A DNA stretch of 64,000 nt from Agrilactobacillus fermenti. Its GTDB lineage: Bacteria > Bacillota > Bacilli > Lactobacillales > Lactobacillaceae. Positions 35,773 to 44,294 of the stretch are shown one piece after another; the stretch's first letter is position 1, and every line of letters begins with the position of its first letter. The translations under genes and the position numbers were made by a program. The stretch covers positions 17,906 through 81,905 of the forward strand of contig NZ_JACGCJ010000011.1 of the NCBI RefSeq assembly GCF_021030645.1. The letters run 5' to 3'. Below the pieces are notes generated by a model. The model was given only the letters and a program-made list of their open reading frames with translations, did no database searches and was not told where the DNA came from.

Positions 35773-35981
35773 ATGAATGACTCCAAATGTAATTATGATT
35801 TGATTATAAATAGTATAACATTTTAAAATATCGATTAATGTTCATAACTTTTTCAAGATAAGTTGTTATGATTGAGGAAAGTCGAAAGAACAATAAGTAT
35901 AGTTTACTCTTTTTTAGGGGCAATAACCGATGGATATAGATAATTTTTTTATGAAAGCAAGCTGCTTTTTGGAGGGTTGCG

Positions 35982-36959
35982 ATGAATTTATTCAATAAAA
36001 AGAAACCCCGTTCTGTGCAACCTTATTGGGGACAGAAGGACATACCAGACTTAACCGGTAAATTGTTTTTGATCACAGGGGCAACCGGGGCGTATGGGCA
36101 ATTATTAACAGAGACAGTTTATGCCAATAATGGGTCAGTGATTCTAGCTGGTCGTGATCAGGAGACGGCCTTTGCACTGATTGGTCGCTTACGTGGTCAA
36201 TATCAAGCCAGTGGCACCTTACAATTCCGCCAATTAGACTTGAATGATTTGGCGAGCATTCAAAGTTTTGCTGCAAATATCCAAAATGAAGTAGTCAAAC
36301 TAGATGTATTGATCAATAACGCCGGCATCAAAGATACAAAAGAACGCCAAGTGAATCGTGAAGGCATCGAAGCGCATTTTCAAATTAATTATTTTGGGCA
36401 TTTTGTATTGACTAATCTGTTGATCCCGCTAATGCAGATGGCAAAGGATCCTAGAATTGTCAACGTTTCAGCACCATTACCGGGATTTGCCAATTTAAAA
36501 TTAAATGACCTACAGTTAACGAGCAGTTATTCTAATCAGCGCGCTTATTTACAGTCTAAGTTGGCAATTCAGATGGCGACCTTCTACTTACAAGACATTA
36601 GTGCGGCACAAAATTTAGGCATTAAAGCTATGGTGACGCACCCTGGGATTGCCAAAGGTAATTTGCAAAGGTCTTATCCCAATCAGTCACAATTATCGGG
36701 GTGGCTGCAAACGGTTGGCAGTCCTTTTCTGGGCTCTAGACGTCTTGGTATTTTACCCACGTTATTTGCGGCAACTGATCATCAAGCAGTGGGGGGCCGG
36801 CTTTATGCACCCGATGGTTTTTTGCATTTACAAGGGCGACCGACAGCTGTTAAGCCAATTAATGCCGCTCTGGACAAGCAAAAACAGGGCGAATTATGGG
36901 TGGCTTCAAGTGAATTAGCAGGTTTTTCAAGCTGGGCATCGATGGCCAACACATTTTAG
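35982..36959 (+). CDS. Short-chain dehydrogenase/reductase
   Basis: A 325-residue SDR, longer than classical members (about 250) and similar to the retinol dehydrogenase/WW-domain oxidoreductase-like group. The cofactor motif is LITGATGAYGQ; NAGRD-like specificity is suggested by LAGRDQ. LINNAG and the catalytic YLQSK (in SNQRAYLQSKLAIQ) follow. Ser in NVSAP is the third catalytic residue. SD TGGAGGG is seven bases before ATG. Likely NADP-dependent on a lipophilic alcohol or ketone; substrate unknown. Confidence 0.83.
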   Translation: MNLFNKKKPRSVQPYWGQKDIPDLTGKLFLITGATGAYGQLLTETVYANNGSVILAGRDQETAFALIGRLRGQYQASGTLQFRQLDLNDLASIQSFAANIQNEVVKLDVLINNAGIKDTKERQVNREGIEAHFQINYFGHFVLTNLLIPLMQMAKDPRIVNVSAPLPGFANLKLNDLQLTSSYSNQRAYLQSKLAIQMATFYLQDISAAQNLGIKAMVTHPGIAKGNLQRSYPNQSQLSGWLQTVGSPFLGSRRLGILPTLFAATDHQAVGGRLYAPDGFLHLQGRPTAVKPINAALDKQKQGELWVASSELAGFSSWASMANTF

Positions 36960-36974
36960 AGGCAGAGTCATAAT

Positions 36975-37033
36975 AAAAAAAGATTGGAATCAAGTTTGTG
37001 CGTCAATACGTTACTTGATTACAATCTTTTTAT
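36975..37033. terminator. Terminator after SDR gene
   Basis: AAAAAAAGATTG-AATCAAGT pairs with ACTTGATT-CAATCTTTTT around a 20-nt loop, with A and T tracts on either side. Confidence 0.8.
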
Positions 37034-37043
37034 TGGTTTAGAA

Positions 37044-37160
37044 CAGAGTGCGGCAAAAGGCGGTCAGCGACCGAGCACTAACAAGAATCACGAGAAATGG
37101 TAGTTTTGCCAGTTGAGTAATGCGATGTTAGGAGAGGGCGTTGCCTTTTGGAACACGTTT
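37044..37160 (-). repeat. Long palindromic intergenic repeat, copy 4 (inverted)
   Basis: Read on the minus strand it begins AAACGTGTTCCAAAAGGCAACGCCC and ends CGCCTTTTGCCGCACTCT, the ends of the family. CCTAACATCG and GTTAGTGCTCGG mark the internal arms. The middle has diverged, yet AAAAGGC/GCCTTTT is intact. Unlike copies 1-3 it has no adjoining GACAAAAC hairpin. Confidence 0.72.
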
Positions 37161-37198
37161 GAACAATAAACATGCGTAATTATTGTTAGTACTTACCT

Positions 37199-37897
37199 CT
37201 ATTTTCCAGATAAGTTAGCAAACAGTAGTAAAATTGCAGGTAGATTATTTAAGAAGTGCAAGATAATGGTGATTTTCAAATTATTAGTTTTTTTATAGAT
37301 GAAAGCTAAGATCAGGCCTAAAGCGATGTAAATCAATGAGCCTGTCCAAGTCGTGTTGCTATGAGATAGGCCGAATAGAAGACCACTCAACAAAACGCTC
37401 GGCCAGAAATGGTTCTTGAAGAAAAAGTTCATTAGAATGCCGCGGAATAGTAATTCTTCTGCGAGTGGGCCGAAGAAAACAATCATCATGATAGTCATAA
37501 TAACGATGGTTGAATCAGAATTACCTAAGATTTTTTGTAGATCAGCATCGTTGGCCGTGGTTTGTTGATGACTGACCACGATATTTAGCATGCCAAAAAC
37601 GATCTTGGCAAAAATCATGATGATCCAACCAATAGCGACATAGGTCCAAGCACTGCGGTCTAATTTTTGTGGCGTCTCAGTACGATATTTGCGGTAAAAC
37701 CACATATAAAGGACATACAATAGAAAATAGCTACCCGCAAAGAGCGTCCAAGATAGGCTTGGCGCTAATTTAATGTTTTTATTATAAATGGGCAAAAATA
37801 ACACCAGTTGCGGTATTGATAAAGCAACCAGCAAACCAATAAATTTTCCTAGTTTAGCCCAAAAAGAATCTGAATACTGTTTTTGAGGTGAATACAC
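37199..37897 (-). CDS. CPBP family intramembrane metalloprotease
   Basis: A 232-residue membrane protein with six to eight helices. It has the CPBP (Abi/CAAX protease-like) motifs PLAEELLFRGILMN (EExxxR), LLFGLSHSN (second metal ligand) and a final FLNNLPA. GTG start at 37895-37897 with GGAGGG five bases upstream; the frame continues to 37966, but without an SD. In lactobacilli these proteases are linked to bacteriocin immunity or prenyl-type processing. No bacteriocin gene is adjacent, so the role here is open. Confidence 0.82.
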   Translation of the reverse strand: MYSPQKQYSDSFWAKLGKFIGLLVALSIPQLVLFLPIYNKNIKLAPSLSWTLFAGSYFLLYVLYMWFYRKYRTETPQKLDRSAWTYVAIGWIIMIFAKIVFGMLNIVVSHQQTTANDADLQKILGNSDSTIVIMTIMMIVFFGPLAEELLFRGILMNFFFKNHFWPSVLLSGLLFGLSHSNTTWTGSLIYIALGLILAFIYKKTNNLKITIILHFLNNLPAILLLFANLSGK

Positions 37898-38058
37898 GAG
37901 GACCCTCCAATCGAAATAACAGGACTTTGACTCGTCCAGTTTACCTGTTCCTGAGTCATTGGTCAAAATCAGGTATAATGATAAATCAAACTAAAGTTGG
38001 TGGCTTGTTTGAGCAGATATTTGTATAATGAGTGTATGTTGAAAGGGTTGAACTGGTC

Positions 38059-38895
38059 ATGGCAGAACCATTACTGACAGTGATCGTGCCGGTGCATAAT
38101 GTGCATCAGTACTTGGATCGTAGTCTGGAGAGCATTGTAGCACAAACATATCAAAATATTGAAATTATTATCGTTGACGACTGTTCAACAGACGATACTG
38201 GCAAGATGGCTGATGCTTGGGCAAAGCGTGATCAACGCATTACCGTTTTACATTTAGCAGAAAACTGCGGTATTTCTGGTGCGCGTAATGTTGGTTTGGC
38301 TCGAGCAAGGGGTCAATTTGTGACCTTCGCCGATGGGGATGATTGGCTCGAACCTGATATTTGCCAATTTTATGTTGATAAAATGCAGCAGTACCGTTTA
38401 GACTTTGTCGCTTGTGGCTATTATGTGAATCCTGGGAATACCACTTGGTCTGGCAAGGCTAAAGATACTTTCGTAAAAAAACGCCCCTTACTACGGTTAG
38501 TGCGGAAGATGCACAGTCCAATCAGAGGTTATACATGGAATAAATGTTATCGGTTAGATGTGATTCGGCAATATGATCTAAAATTTGATGAACAGATCAC
38601 GCTGATGGAAGATCAAATCTTTAATGTGGTTTATGTGTTGCATACCAGTCGGTACCTTTACAATATAACGCCGTTGTATCACTATTTTCAACGGCCAGGC
38701 AGCTCGATACACCAACCGAATTTTAAAAAGGCTAAAGACGTTACCAAGGCAATCACGACGATTCAAATGTCGATCTGGCGCCACGAATGGCAGCAAGCAG
38801 CGCTAAATTTGAAGAACAATTATAAAAATAAGGCTCCGCGCTTATCGCGACCTTTATCTAAGGACAGAAATAAAGAGTCTGAGTCTAAATATTAG
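38059..38895 (+). CDS. Family 2 glycosyltransferase
   Basis: A 278-residue GT-A enzyme. N-terminal LLTVIVPVHNVHQYLDRSLESI, the nucleotide-binding IIIVDDCSTDDTG and the metal-binding FADGDDWLEPD are the GT2 signatures. ITLMEDQIFNVVYVLH carries the catalytic ED motif. It probably transfers a sugar to a surface polysaccharide or teichoic acid, but no such gene cluster surrounds it. ATG 38059 lies 12 bases after AAAGGG; ATG 38032 is possible. The C-terminus is polar and basic (RLSRPLSKDRNKE). Confidence 0.82.
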   Translation: MAEPLLTVIVPVHNVHQYLDRSLESIVAQTYQNIEIIIVDDCSTDDTGKMADAWAKRDQRITVLHLAENCGISGARNVGLARARGQFVTFADGDDWLEPDICQFYVDKMQQYRLDFVACGYYVNPGNTTWSGKAKDTFVKKRPLLRLVRKMHSPIRGYTWNKCYRLDVIRQYDLKFDEQITLMEDQIFNVVYVLHTSRYLYNITPLYHYFQRPGSSIHQPNFKKAKDVTKAITTIQMSIWRHEWQQAALNLKNNYKNKAPRLSRPLSKDRNKESESKY

Positions 38896-38927
38896 AGCGC
38901 GTGAGACTCAAACTCTTATGACTTTAG

Positions 38928-39164
38928 TTACATTCTTTTTTCGATGTGATAGGCCTGCTGTTTATTTGTTTTAGCTTGTTGGGCAGCCTCATCAGCGAAA
39001 TAAACGGCGAAGCCAGCATCATCTTTGTTGACTGGTTTAACGATCACTAACGGGGACTGTAAAGCATTTCTAGTTTTGTAAATTTCCGCGCTGCGTAATG
39101 CTTCACCAAAGTCATGGCTGTTAGCAATCGCGTCGCCGGGATTAAAGAATACAATTTCTTCCAT
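38928..39164 (-). CDS. Hypothetical protein (78 aa)
   Basis: A 78-residue soluble protein I do not recognise. It begins MEEIVFFNPGDAIANSHDFGEALRSAEIYK and contains a predicted beta strand PLVIVKPV and an acidic patch KDDAGFAVYFADEAAQQAK. SD AAGGGGTG is about nine bases before ATG. It is convergent with the glycosyltransferase gene and divergent from the next gene. No domain can be named. Confidence 0.6.
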   Translation of the reverse strand: MEEIVFFNPGDAIANSHDFGEALRSAEIYKTRNALQSPLVIVKPVNKDDAGFAVYFADEAAQQAKTNKQQAYHIEKRM

Positions 39165-39248
39165 AATTTATGCACCCCTTTTATTTTTAGTATACGCTAT
39201 CAAAGTTAGAAACGTCAGGTAATTTGTTATTTTTAAGGAGGTCTATCG

Positions 39249-39629
39249 ATGAGCGATGTTGAAGATTATATCAAAAGCCACATGTATGGCACCCCGCAGG
39301 TAAAACCAGATGAGAAGCGTGAATTTTTAGGTAATTTTCGCGAACGTGTTGCCCTGGCGCTCACCGTGGCTCAACTACGCAACCCCAAGACCGAGGCATT
39401 GGTCAGCGATGTCATGCAGCGCTACCCACAGTACCATTTATATTTAAATGCTAAGTTATCCCAAAGCTTCATTACAACGTACATGGCTTTAGCGGTAAAA
39501 ATGAATTATGAGTTTACGATCATTACCCAAGAAGGGGTACGGGTCAAAACCGAGGGATTAGCTGAGGAAGATATGGGTTTAACGATTGCCGATCCAAAGA
39601 AGAAAATTGATCGGCCGATTATTTTATAA
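39249..39629 (+). CDS. YueI family protein (DUF1694)
   Basis: A 126-residue protein matching the Bacillus YueI pattern: VEDYIKSHMYGTPQVKPDEKREFLGNFRERVALALT, followed by a Rossmann-like LYLNAKLS block and a final IADPKKKIDRPIIL. The family is universal in Firmicutes, with no assigned function. SD AAGGAGG precedes ATG. Its stop is followed two bases later by the next start, so the two genes are translationally coupled. Confidence 0.85.
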   Translation: MSDVEDYIKSHMYGTPQVKPDEKREFLGNFRERVALALTVAQLRNPKTEALVSDVMQRYPQYHLYLNAKLSQSFITTYMALAVKMNYEFTIITQEGVRVKTEGLAEEDMGLTIADPKKKIDRPIIL

Positions 39630-39631
39630 CG

Positions 39632-40297
39632 ATGAAAATTAAATTAAATCAGGTACAGATTAATTATGAAGTTAGTGGTCAGGGGCAGCCACTGATTTTA
39701 TTACATGGCAATGGAGAAAATTTACATTTATTTGATACGATCACGCCAGCGTTAGCCGTAAATTTTCAGGTTTATCGATTAGATACGCGGGGCCATGGGC
39801 AAAGCGACCCTGTGTCTGTATTTCATTATCAAGATATGGCGGCCGATGTCGTCGCTTTTATTCAAAAAATGCAGCTGGATCGACCGATTTTATATGGCTT
39901 TAGCGATGGGGGCATCGTTGGTTTACTGATTGCCAGCCAATTTCCTGATTTATTAAGCCGATTGATCGTGAGCGGCGCCAATACCCAGCCTTTTCAGCTT
40001 AGTCCCTTTTTTCGGGCGCTGTATTGGCTGAAAAATCAAGTTCGGCCAGATCCTAAATTAGATTTGATGTTTAATGAGCCCCATATTACTGAAAATGAGC
40101 TAAAAAAAATAACTGTCCCTACCTTAGTTTTGGCGGGACAGCATGATTTGATTCCGCAACGTGAAACTGAAAAAGTTGCCCAGGCTATTATACACAGTCA
40201 ATTAAAAATCATACCTCAGGCAAACCACAGTAATTATGTGGCCCGTGGCTTGACGTTAATTCCATTGATCAATGATTTTAGTTACCCAAAGCAATGA
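39632..40297 (+). CDS. Alpha/beta hydrolase
   Basis: A 221-residue hydrolase. LILLHGNGENLHLF gives the oxyanion hole, YRLDTRGHGQSD the family-wide loop, LYGFSDGGIVG the nucleophile elbow, GQHDLIP the acid and ANHSNYV the base. It is short because the lid domain is reduced. It begins two bases after the yueI stop and overlaps pepF on the other strand by 20 bp at its 3' end. The substrate is unknown. Confidence 0.82.
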   Translation: MKIKLNQVQINYEVSGQGQPLILLHGNGENLHLFDTITPALAVNFQVYRLDTRGHGQSDPVSVFHYQDMAADVVAFIQKMQLDRPILYGFSDGGIVGLLIASQFPDLLSRLIVSGANTQPFQLSPFFRALYWLKNQVRPDPKLDLMFNEPHITENELKKITVPTLVLAGQHDLIPQRETEKVAQAIIHSQLKIIPQANHSNYVARGLTLIPLINDFSYPKQ

Positions 40298-42092
40298 TTT
40301 TATCCACAGTATTGGCAAGAAATTGAATGGTATGTTTGAGCGGTTCAGCTGTAGTAATATCTACGCCAGCAACTGACGCAGCGTCAACGGGATTTTTAGT
40401 ATTGCCCAATTTTAAGAAGGCTAACCAGTCATTAATGGCTGGCTGACCTTCTTTTTGTATGCGCAAATAAGCTTGGGTCGCAACAGTCAATGAGGCTGAA
40501 TAAGTATAGGAATATAAGCCCATGTAATAATGAACTTGACGCATCCAAGTTAACTCTGCACCAGGGTCAAGCGTCAGAGCATCGCCAAAGAACTGGTGGA
40601 AGATATCAATTGTAATTTGATTCAAGGTCTCAGCATCAAAAGTTTCACCGGCATCAATCAAGCGGTAAACTTCTCGTTGATAGGCGGCTTCTAATAAATG
40701 GGTGACGAAATTATGGAAATAAGTATTACTGATCATCTTAGCCAGTGCAAAGCGCTGCATGCGGGTGTCCTGTTGGGCTTTTGCCTGTTGATTCAAGGCA
40801 TGCGTAAGTAATAATTCATTGAAAGTAGATGGTGCTTCAATAATATAAGTGGACGGTTCAAAATCTAAATAGGCATTATTTTTTTGAGATAGCAAGCCTT
40901 GTCCAGCATGTCCCAGTTCATGAATCAGCGTATAGAGGTCAGATAATTTGTTGTGCCAAGATAATAAAATATAGGGTTGTTTACTATAAGGCTGGGCACA
41001 AAAACCGCCAGTCTCTTTACCGATATTTTGTGCAAAATCGACCCAGCGTTGGGGATAAGCTTGGCGAATCATTGTTTGATAGTCTGCACCTAGAGGTTGT
41101 AGAGCCTTCAAAATATAGTCCTGCGAGGCTTCGATAGTTACATCAGGCTCAAAATCTGGATCTAAATCAATTAGACGATCCGAAAATTTGAGTTGATCTA
41201 AGCCACGAACTCGCTGAAGATGATGGAGGTATTTTTGAATGACCGGGCCAAATTCAGTCATGATCAAATCAATTTGGCGGTCAAAAAGCGCTCGATCGAC
41301 TTCTTGATCATATAATAAATAATCTACCACTGAATCAAAGCCGCGGAGAGTAGCAGCCTGTTTTTCTCGGGTCACTTGCGTCAAATAAGTTTGGGCAACG
41401 GTATTTTGATATTGGGCCAAAACATTTGAAAAAGCGGTGAAAGCTGCTCGGCGAATGGCGGGATCCGGGTGAAAGGCGTAGTAGTCTTCGTATAAGGTAA
41501 AAGATAGGGGGTAGGACTTGTCCTTGACAGTAAAGTCGGGGAACTGCATATCTGCTGAACGTGTTTGCGCATAGATGTTGCTAGGTCCATCAAAAACGGG
41601 TTGCAATTTAGCTAGTACTGCTTCCACATCTGGTGCTAATTGGATTTTTTTTCGGCGTAAAAGCGTACGGAAGTACCCTGAAAATTCTGGTAACTGCTGA
41701 GCCAGTTCTGTCACAGCTGAGGCATCTAAGGTGGTCAAGTAGCTTTCAAATACGCTAAATTGGCTTTGCCATTGTGCTAAATTAGCAGCCGTTTTATGCG
41801 CTAAGGCATTGTGCTTGGCATCTGTTAAATCTTCAGATTGTTGTAGTTCAGCATAATTAGCGATCACATCGATTTTGGCTAGCAGCGCGTTATAGTCTTT
41901 GAGTGCCTTAATGAGATTTTGCTCATTTTGCAAAGTTTTGGTAGTATTTAATGCAACAAATTGATTAACTTCCTGATTAACAGCCGTTTGTGCTTGTTCA
42001 AATGCTTTAATATCTGGGAAAATAGCTGTAAGGTCCCAAGTTAGATTAGGATCAACTTGGTTACGTGGTGGTAAATTGGTCTGTTCTGCCAT
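40278..42092 (-). CDS. pepF: Oligoendopeptidase F
   Basis: A 604-residue cytoplasmic zinc peptidase of family M3 that cuts peptides of about 7-17 residues, part of the casein/peptide use pathway in lactic acid bacteria. The zinc motif HELGH lies in LYTLIHELGHAGQG (about residue 390) and the third ligand in STYIIEAPSTFNE. The N-terminal helical domain is complete. SD AAAGGAG precedes ATG. It overlaps the convergent hydrolase by 20 bp. Confidence 0.94.
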   Translation of the reverse strand: MAEQTNLPPRNQVDPNLTWDLTAIFPDIKAFEQAQTAVNQEVNQFVALNTTKTLQNEQNLIKALKDYNALLAKIDVIANYAELQQSEDLTDAKHNALAHKTAANLAQWQSQFSVFESYLTTLDASAVTELAQQLPEFSGYFRTLLRRKKIQLAPDVEAVLAKLQPVFDGPSNIYAQTRSADMQFPDFTVKDKSYPLSFTLYEDYYAFHPDPAIRRAAFTAFSNVLAQYQNTVAQTYLTQVTREKQAATLRGFDSVVDYLLYDQEVDRALFDRQIDLIMTEFGPVIQKYLHHLQRVRGLDQLKFSDRLIDLDPDFEPDVTIEASQDYILKALQPLGADYQTMIRQAYPQRWVDFAQNIGKETGGFCAQPYSKQPYILLSWHNKLSDLYTLIHELGHAGQGLLSQKNNAYLDFEPSTYIIEAPSTFNELLLTHALNQQAKAQQDTRMQRFALAKMISNTYFHNFVTHLLEAAYQREVYRLIDAGETFDAETLNQITIDIFHQFFGDALTLDPGAELTWMRQVHYYMGLYSYTYSASLTVATQAYLRIQKEGQPAINDWLAFLKLGNTKNPVDAASVAGVDITTAEPLKHTIQFLANTVDKIIALGN

Positions 42093-42216
42093 GTGATCGA
42101 CTCCTTTGATTGAGTTGTGGGCGTTGCTTTACAATAAAGGGTGCAAAGCAAGTCTTAATACCCTATAATATACCTTAGTTGTATAATAATTGAAATTAAA
42201 TATGGAGGCAGAAATA

Positions 42217-43212
42217 TTGTCTGAAAAGCATGAATCACAGTTGAAGATTTTCGCCTTAAATGGCAATCCTGAGTTAGCACAAAAGATTGCTGATCAAGTA
42301 GGTGTGCCCTTAAGCGGCGCAACTGTGAAACACTTCAGTGACGGTGAAATCCAAATTAGTATTGACGAAAGTGTCCGCAATGATGATACTTTTGTAATCC
42401 AATCCGTTTCCGACCCTGTCAACGAGAACTTTATGGAATTAATGATTATGGTCGATGCCTTGCGTCGGGCCAGTGCGCGGACGATCAATGTTGTTTTACC
42501 GTATTTTGCATACTCACGCGCCGATCGTAAAACGCGCTCCAGAGAACCAATAACGGCAAAATTGGTTTCTAACTTGATTGAAATGAATGGGGCAACGCGC
42601 GTATTGACTTTGGACCTCCATGCCGATCAAATTCAGGGCTTCTTTGATATTCCAGTGGATCATCTACAAGCTATTCCATTGTTAGCCCATTATTTCTTGG
42701 GCTTGAATTTAGGCACAGGCGATGATGTGGTCGTAGTGGCACCAGATCATAGTACAACCAAACGTGCCCGTGCTTTAGCTGAATATTTTGGAGCGCCAAT
42801 TGCAATCGTAGACAAACGTGATGAAAGTGATGCTACTGAAACATTAGACATCATTGGAGATGTTGAAGGTAAAACTTGTATCGTCATTGACGATATGATC
42901 GATACCGGGAATCGGGTCGTTTATTCAGCAAATTCTCTTTTAGAGGCTGGTGCAAAAGCAGTTTACGCCGGTGTAACGCATGCTGTTTTCTCTGCTGGCG
43001 CGACACAGCGCTTACAAGAGTCACCGCTCAAAGAAGTCGTTGTTACGGATTCCATTCGCTTACCAAAAGAAAAGCAATTTGATAAAGTCGTTCAATTGTC
43101 TGTTGGCCCTTTGTTAGGGCAGGCTGTACAGATGACTTATGATCGTCATTCAGTGGATGAATTATTCCAAGAAACAGCTGCTGACAAGCTATATATGAAA
43201 AATGAGTTATAA
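42217..43212 (+). CDS. prs: Ribose-phosphate pyrophosphokinase
   Basis: A 331-residue enzyme that makes PRPP from ribose 5-phosphate and ATP. Motifs are LPYFAYSRADRKTRSREPITAKLV, the histidine flag DLHADQIQGFFDIPVDHL and the PRPP loop VIDDMIDTGNRV. I favour the TTG start at 42217, ten bases after TGGAGG and giving the normal length; the frame extends upstream to 42190, where the ATG at 42202 overlaps this SD. It is monocistronic, with a strong terminator. Confidence 0.93.
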   Translation: MSEKHESQLKIFALNGNPELAQKIADQVGVPLSGATVKHFSDGEIQISIDESVRNDDTFVIQSVSDPVNENFMELMIMVDALRRASARTINVVLPYFAYSRADRKTRSREPITAKLVSNLIEMNGATRVLTLDLHADQIQGFFDIPVDHLQAIPLLAHYFLGLNLGTGDDVVVVAPDHSTTKRARALAEYFGAPIAIVDKRDESDATETLDIIGDVEGKTCIVIDDMIDTGNRVVYSANSLLEAGAKAVYAGVTHAVFSAGATQRLQESPLKEVVVTDSIRLPKEKQFDKVVQLSVGPLLGQAVQMTYDRHSVDELFQETAADKLYMKNEL

Positions 43213-43254
43213 GCGCTTAAAACGTGTGTTCAAAGTATCATCGTTCGTGAAATA

Positions 43255-43302
43255 ATAGGGGCCGTGGACAAAACATTAGTTTTGTCTACGGCCCCTATTT
43301 TT
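43255..43302 (+). terminator. prs terminator
   Basis: ATAGGGGCCGT pairs with ACGGCCCCTAT, with inner GACAAAAC/GTTTTGTC, followed by TTTTT. This is one of the best GGACAAAA-type hairpins. Confidence 0.9.
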
Positions 43303-43410
43303 AGCCATTTGTTTCTAAATAATGAGAATAGCTGGTATATATTATTTGGCTGTATTTTGTCATGAAAAATGTGGCTACAAGTATTTTGGCGCTTTGAATG
43401 AGTATATCCA

Positions 43411-43680
43411 TTAAAAAGACAAAAAAGAGATGATCACGTTAAAGCCGAAAACAGCTAAAGTCAAAATCCAGGATAAGCGTCGATAGATTGAACGCGGTGC
43501 AGTTTCAGTAAAGGTATAAATCGCGGTTATGATAAATAAAATCAGCGTGATCGTTTGAAAGATAGAAAAGATGGAATTATCCAACAGTAAGGGCAAAAAA
43601 TTAAATAAAATTGTTGCTAGGGCTAGGACAAAGGAGCCGAAAAAAGGCCCTCGACCAGTTTTTTCTAAATTCACAGTCAT
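43411..43680 (-). CDS. Small membrane protein (89 aa)
   Basis: An 89-residue protein with three hydrophobic segments (about 14-33, 36-56 and 66-87) and a short polar start. I do not recognise a family. The ATG is only two bases after GGAG; a GTG at codon 3 (43674) has better spacing and may be the true start. It follows the 185-residue protein gene by 16 bp on the same strand and is probably co-transcribed with it. Confidence 0.62.
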   Translation of the reverse strand: MTVNLEKTGRGPFFGSFVLALATILFNFLPLLLDNSIFSIFQTITLILFIITAIYTFTETAPRSIYRRLSWILTLAVFGFNVIISFLSF

Positions 43681-43696
43681 TACTCCAAATCAATTT

Positions 43697-44254
43697 TTAG
43701 AAGAAAGATAGGATGAAATTTCCTAATAGGTCACAAGAAATTGTGGCATGTTTACGATCAGTGAATGTCAAGGTAAAGTCAGATCCACGCTCGAGCAAGT
43801 GCTGACCATCGCTTTGAGAAAAGCGGCCTTCTGTAAAATGAAAGTTCGGTTGATCGGTGCTTTCTCTGGCAAGGACGCTCATAAGGACGATTTGGCGATC
43901 AATATCTAAGAACCCCTTTAAATCTAACTCAATGGCAGTGTTATTCATGAATCCTTGAACATTTTGGCGGCGATAGATAAATGACTGCCCGATTGCTTCG
44001 AGATAAGCATTCATGGCAATCGTCCCTAAGGCGACACGATTAAGCGTCAGCTTTTGTTCAGCTAAAGGTATGGTAGTCGTTGATGCTGCATCTTGAAGCA
44101 AATGATCACGAGCTTGTTCATAGCTCATGATCAGAGGCTCATTAAGCCGATCAAACTTGAATTCAACCAAACGTGCTTTGCCATTAGCGGTTACTGTGCC
44201 TGTATAAGAATCACCAGAGGTACGATCTTTCAATGAAAAATTCTGTTCACTCAT
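43697..44254 (-). CDS. Hypothetical protein (185 aa)
   Basis: A soluble protein of 185 residues, predominantly beta: repeated alternating strands such as TVTANGKARLVEFKFD and the closing FTLTFTDRKHATISCDLLGNF. It could be a beta-barrel or lipocalin-like fold, but no signature allows a name. SD GGGGAGG precedes ATG. It lies between a P-type ATPase gene (40 bp upstream) and a small membrane protein gene, all on the minus strand, so it may belong to an ion-homeostasis operon. Confidence 0.62.
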   Translation of the reverse strand: MSEQNFSLKDRTSGDSYTGTVTANGKARLVEFKFDRLNEPLIMSYEQARDHLLQDAASTTTIPLAEQKLTLNRVALGTIAMNAYLEAIGQSFIYRRQNVQGFMNNTAIELDLKGFLDIDRQIVLMSVLARESTDQPNFHFTEGRFSQSDGQHLLERGSDFTLTFTDRKHATISCDLLGNFILSFF

Positions 44255-44294
44255 GGACTTGACCTCCCCATATCTGATAAGTTGATTATACCCT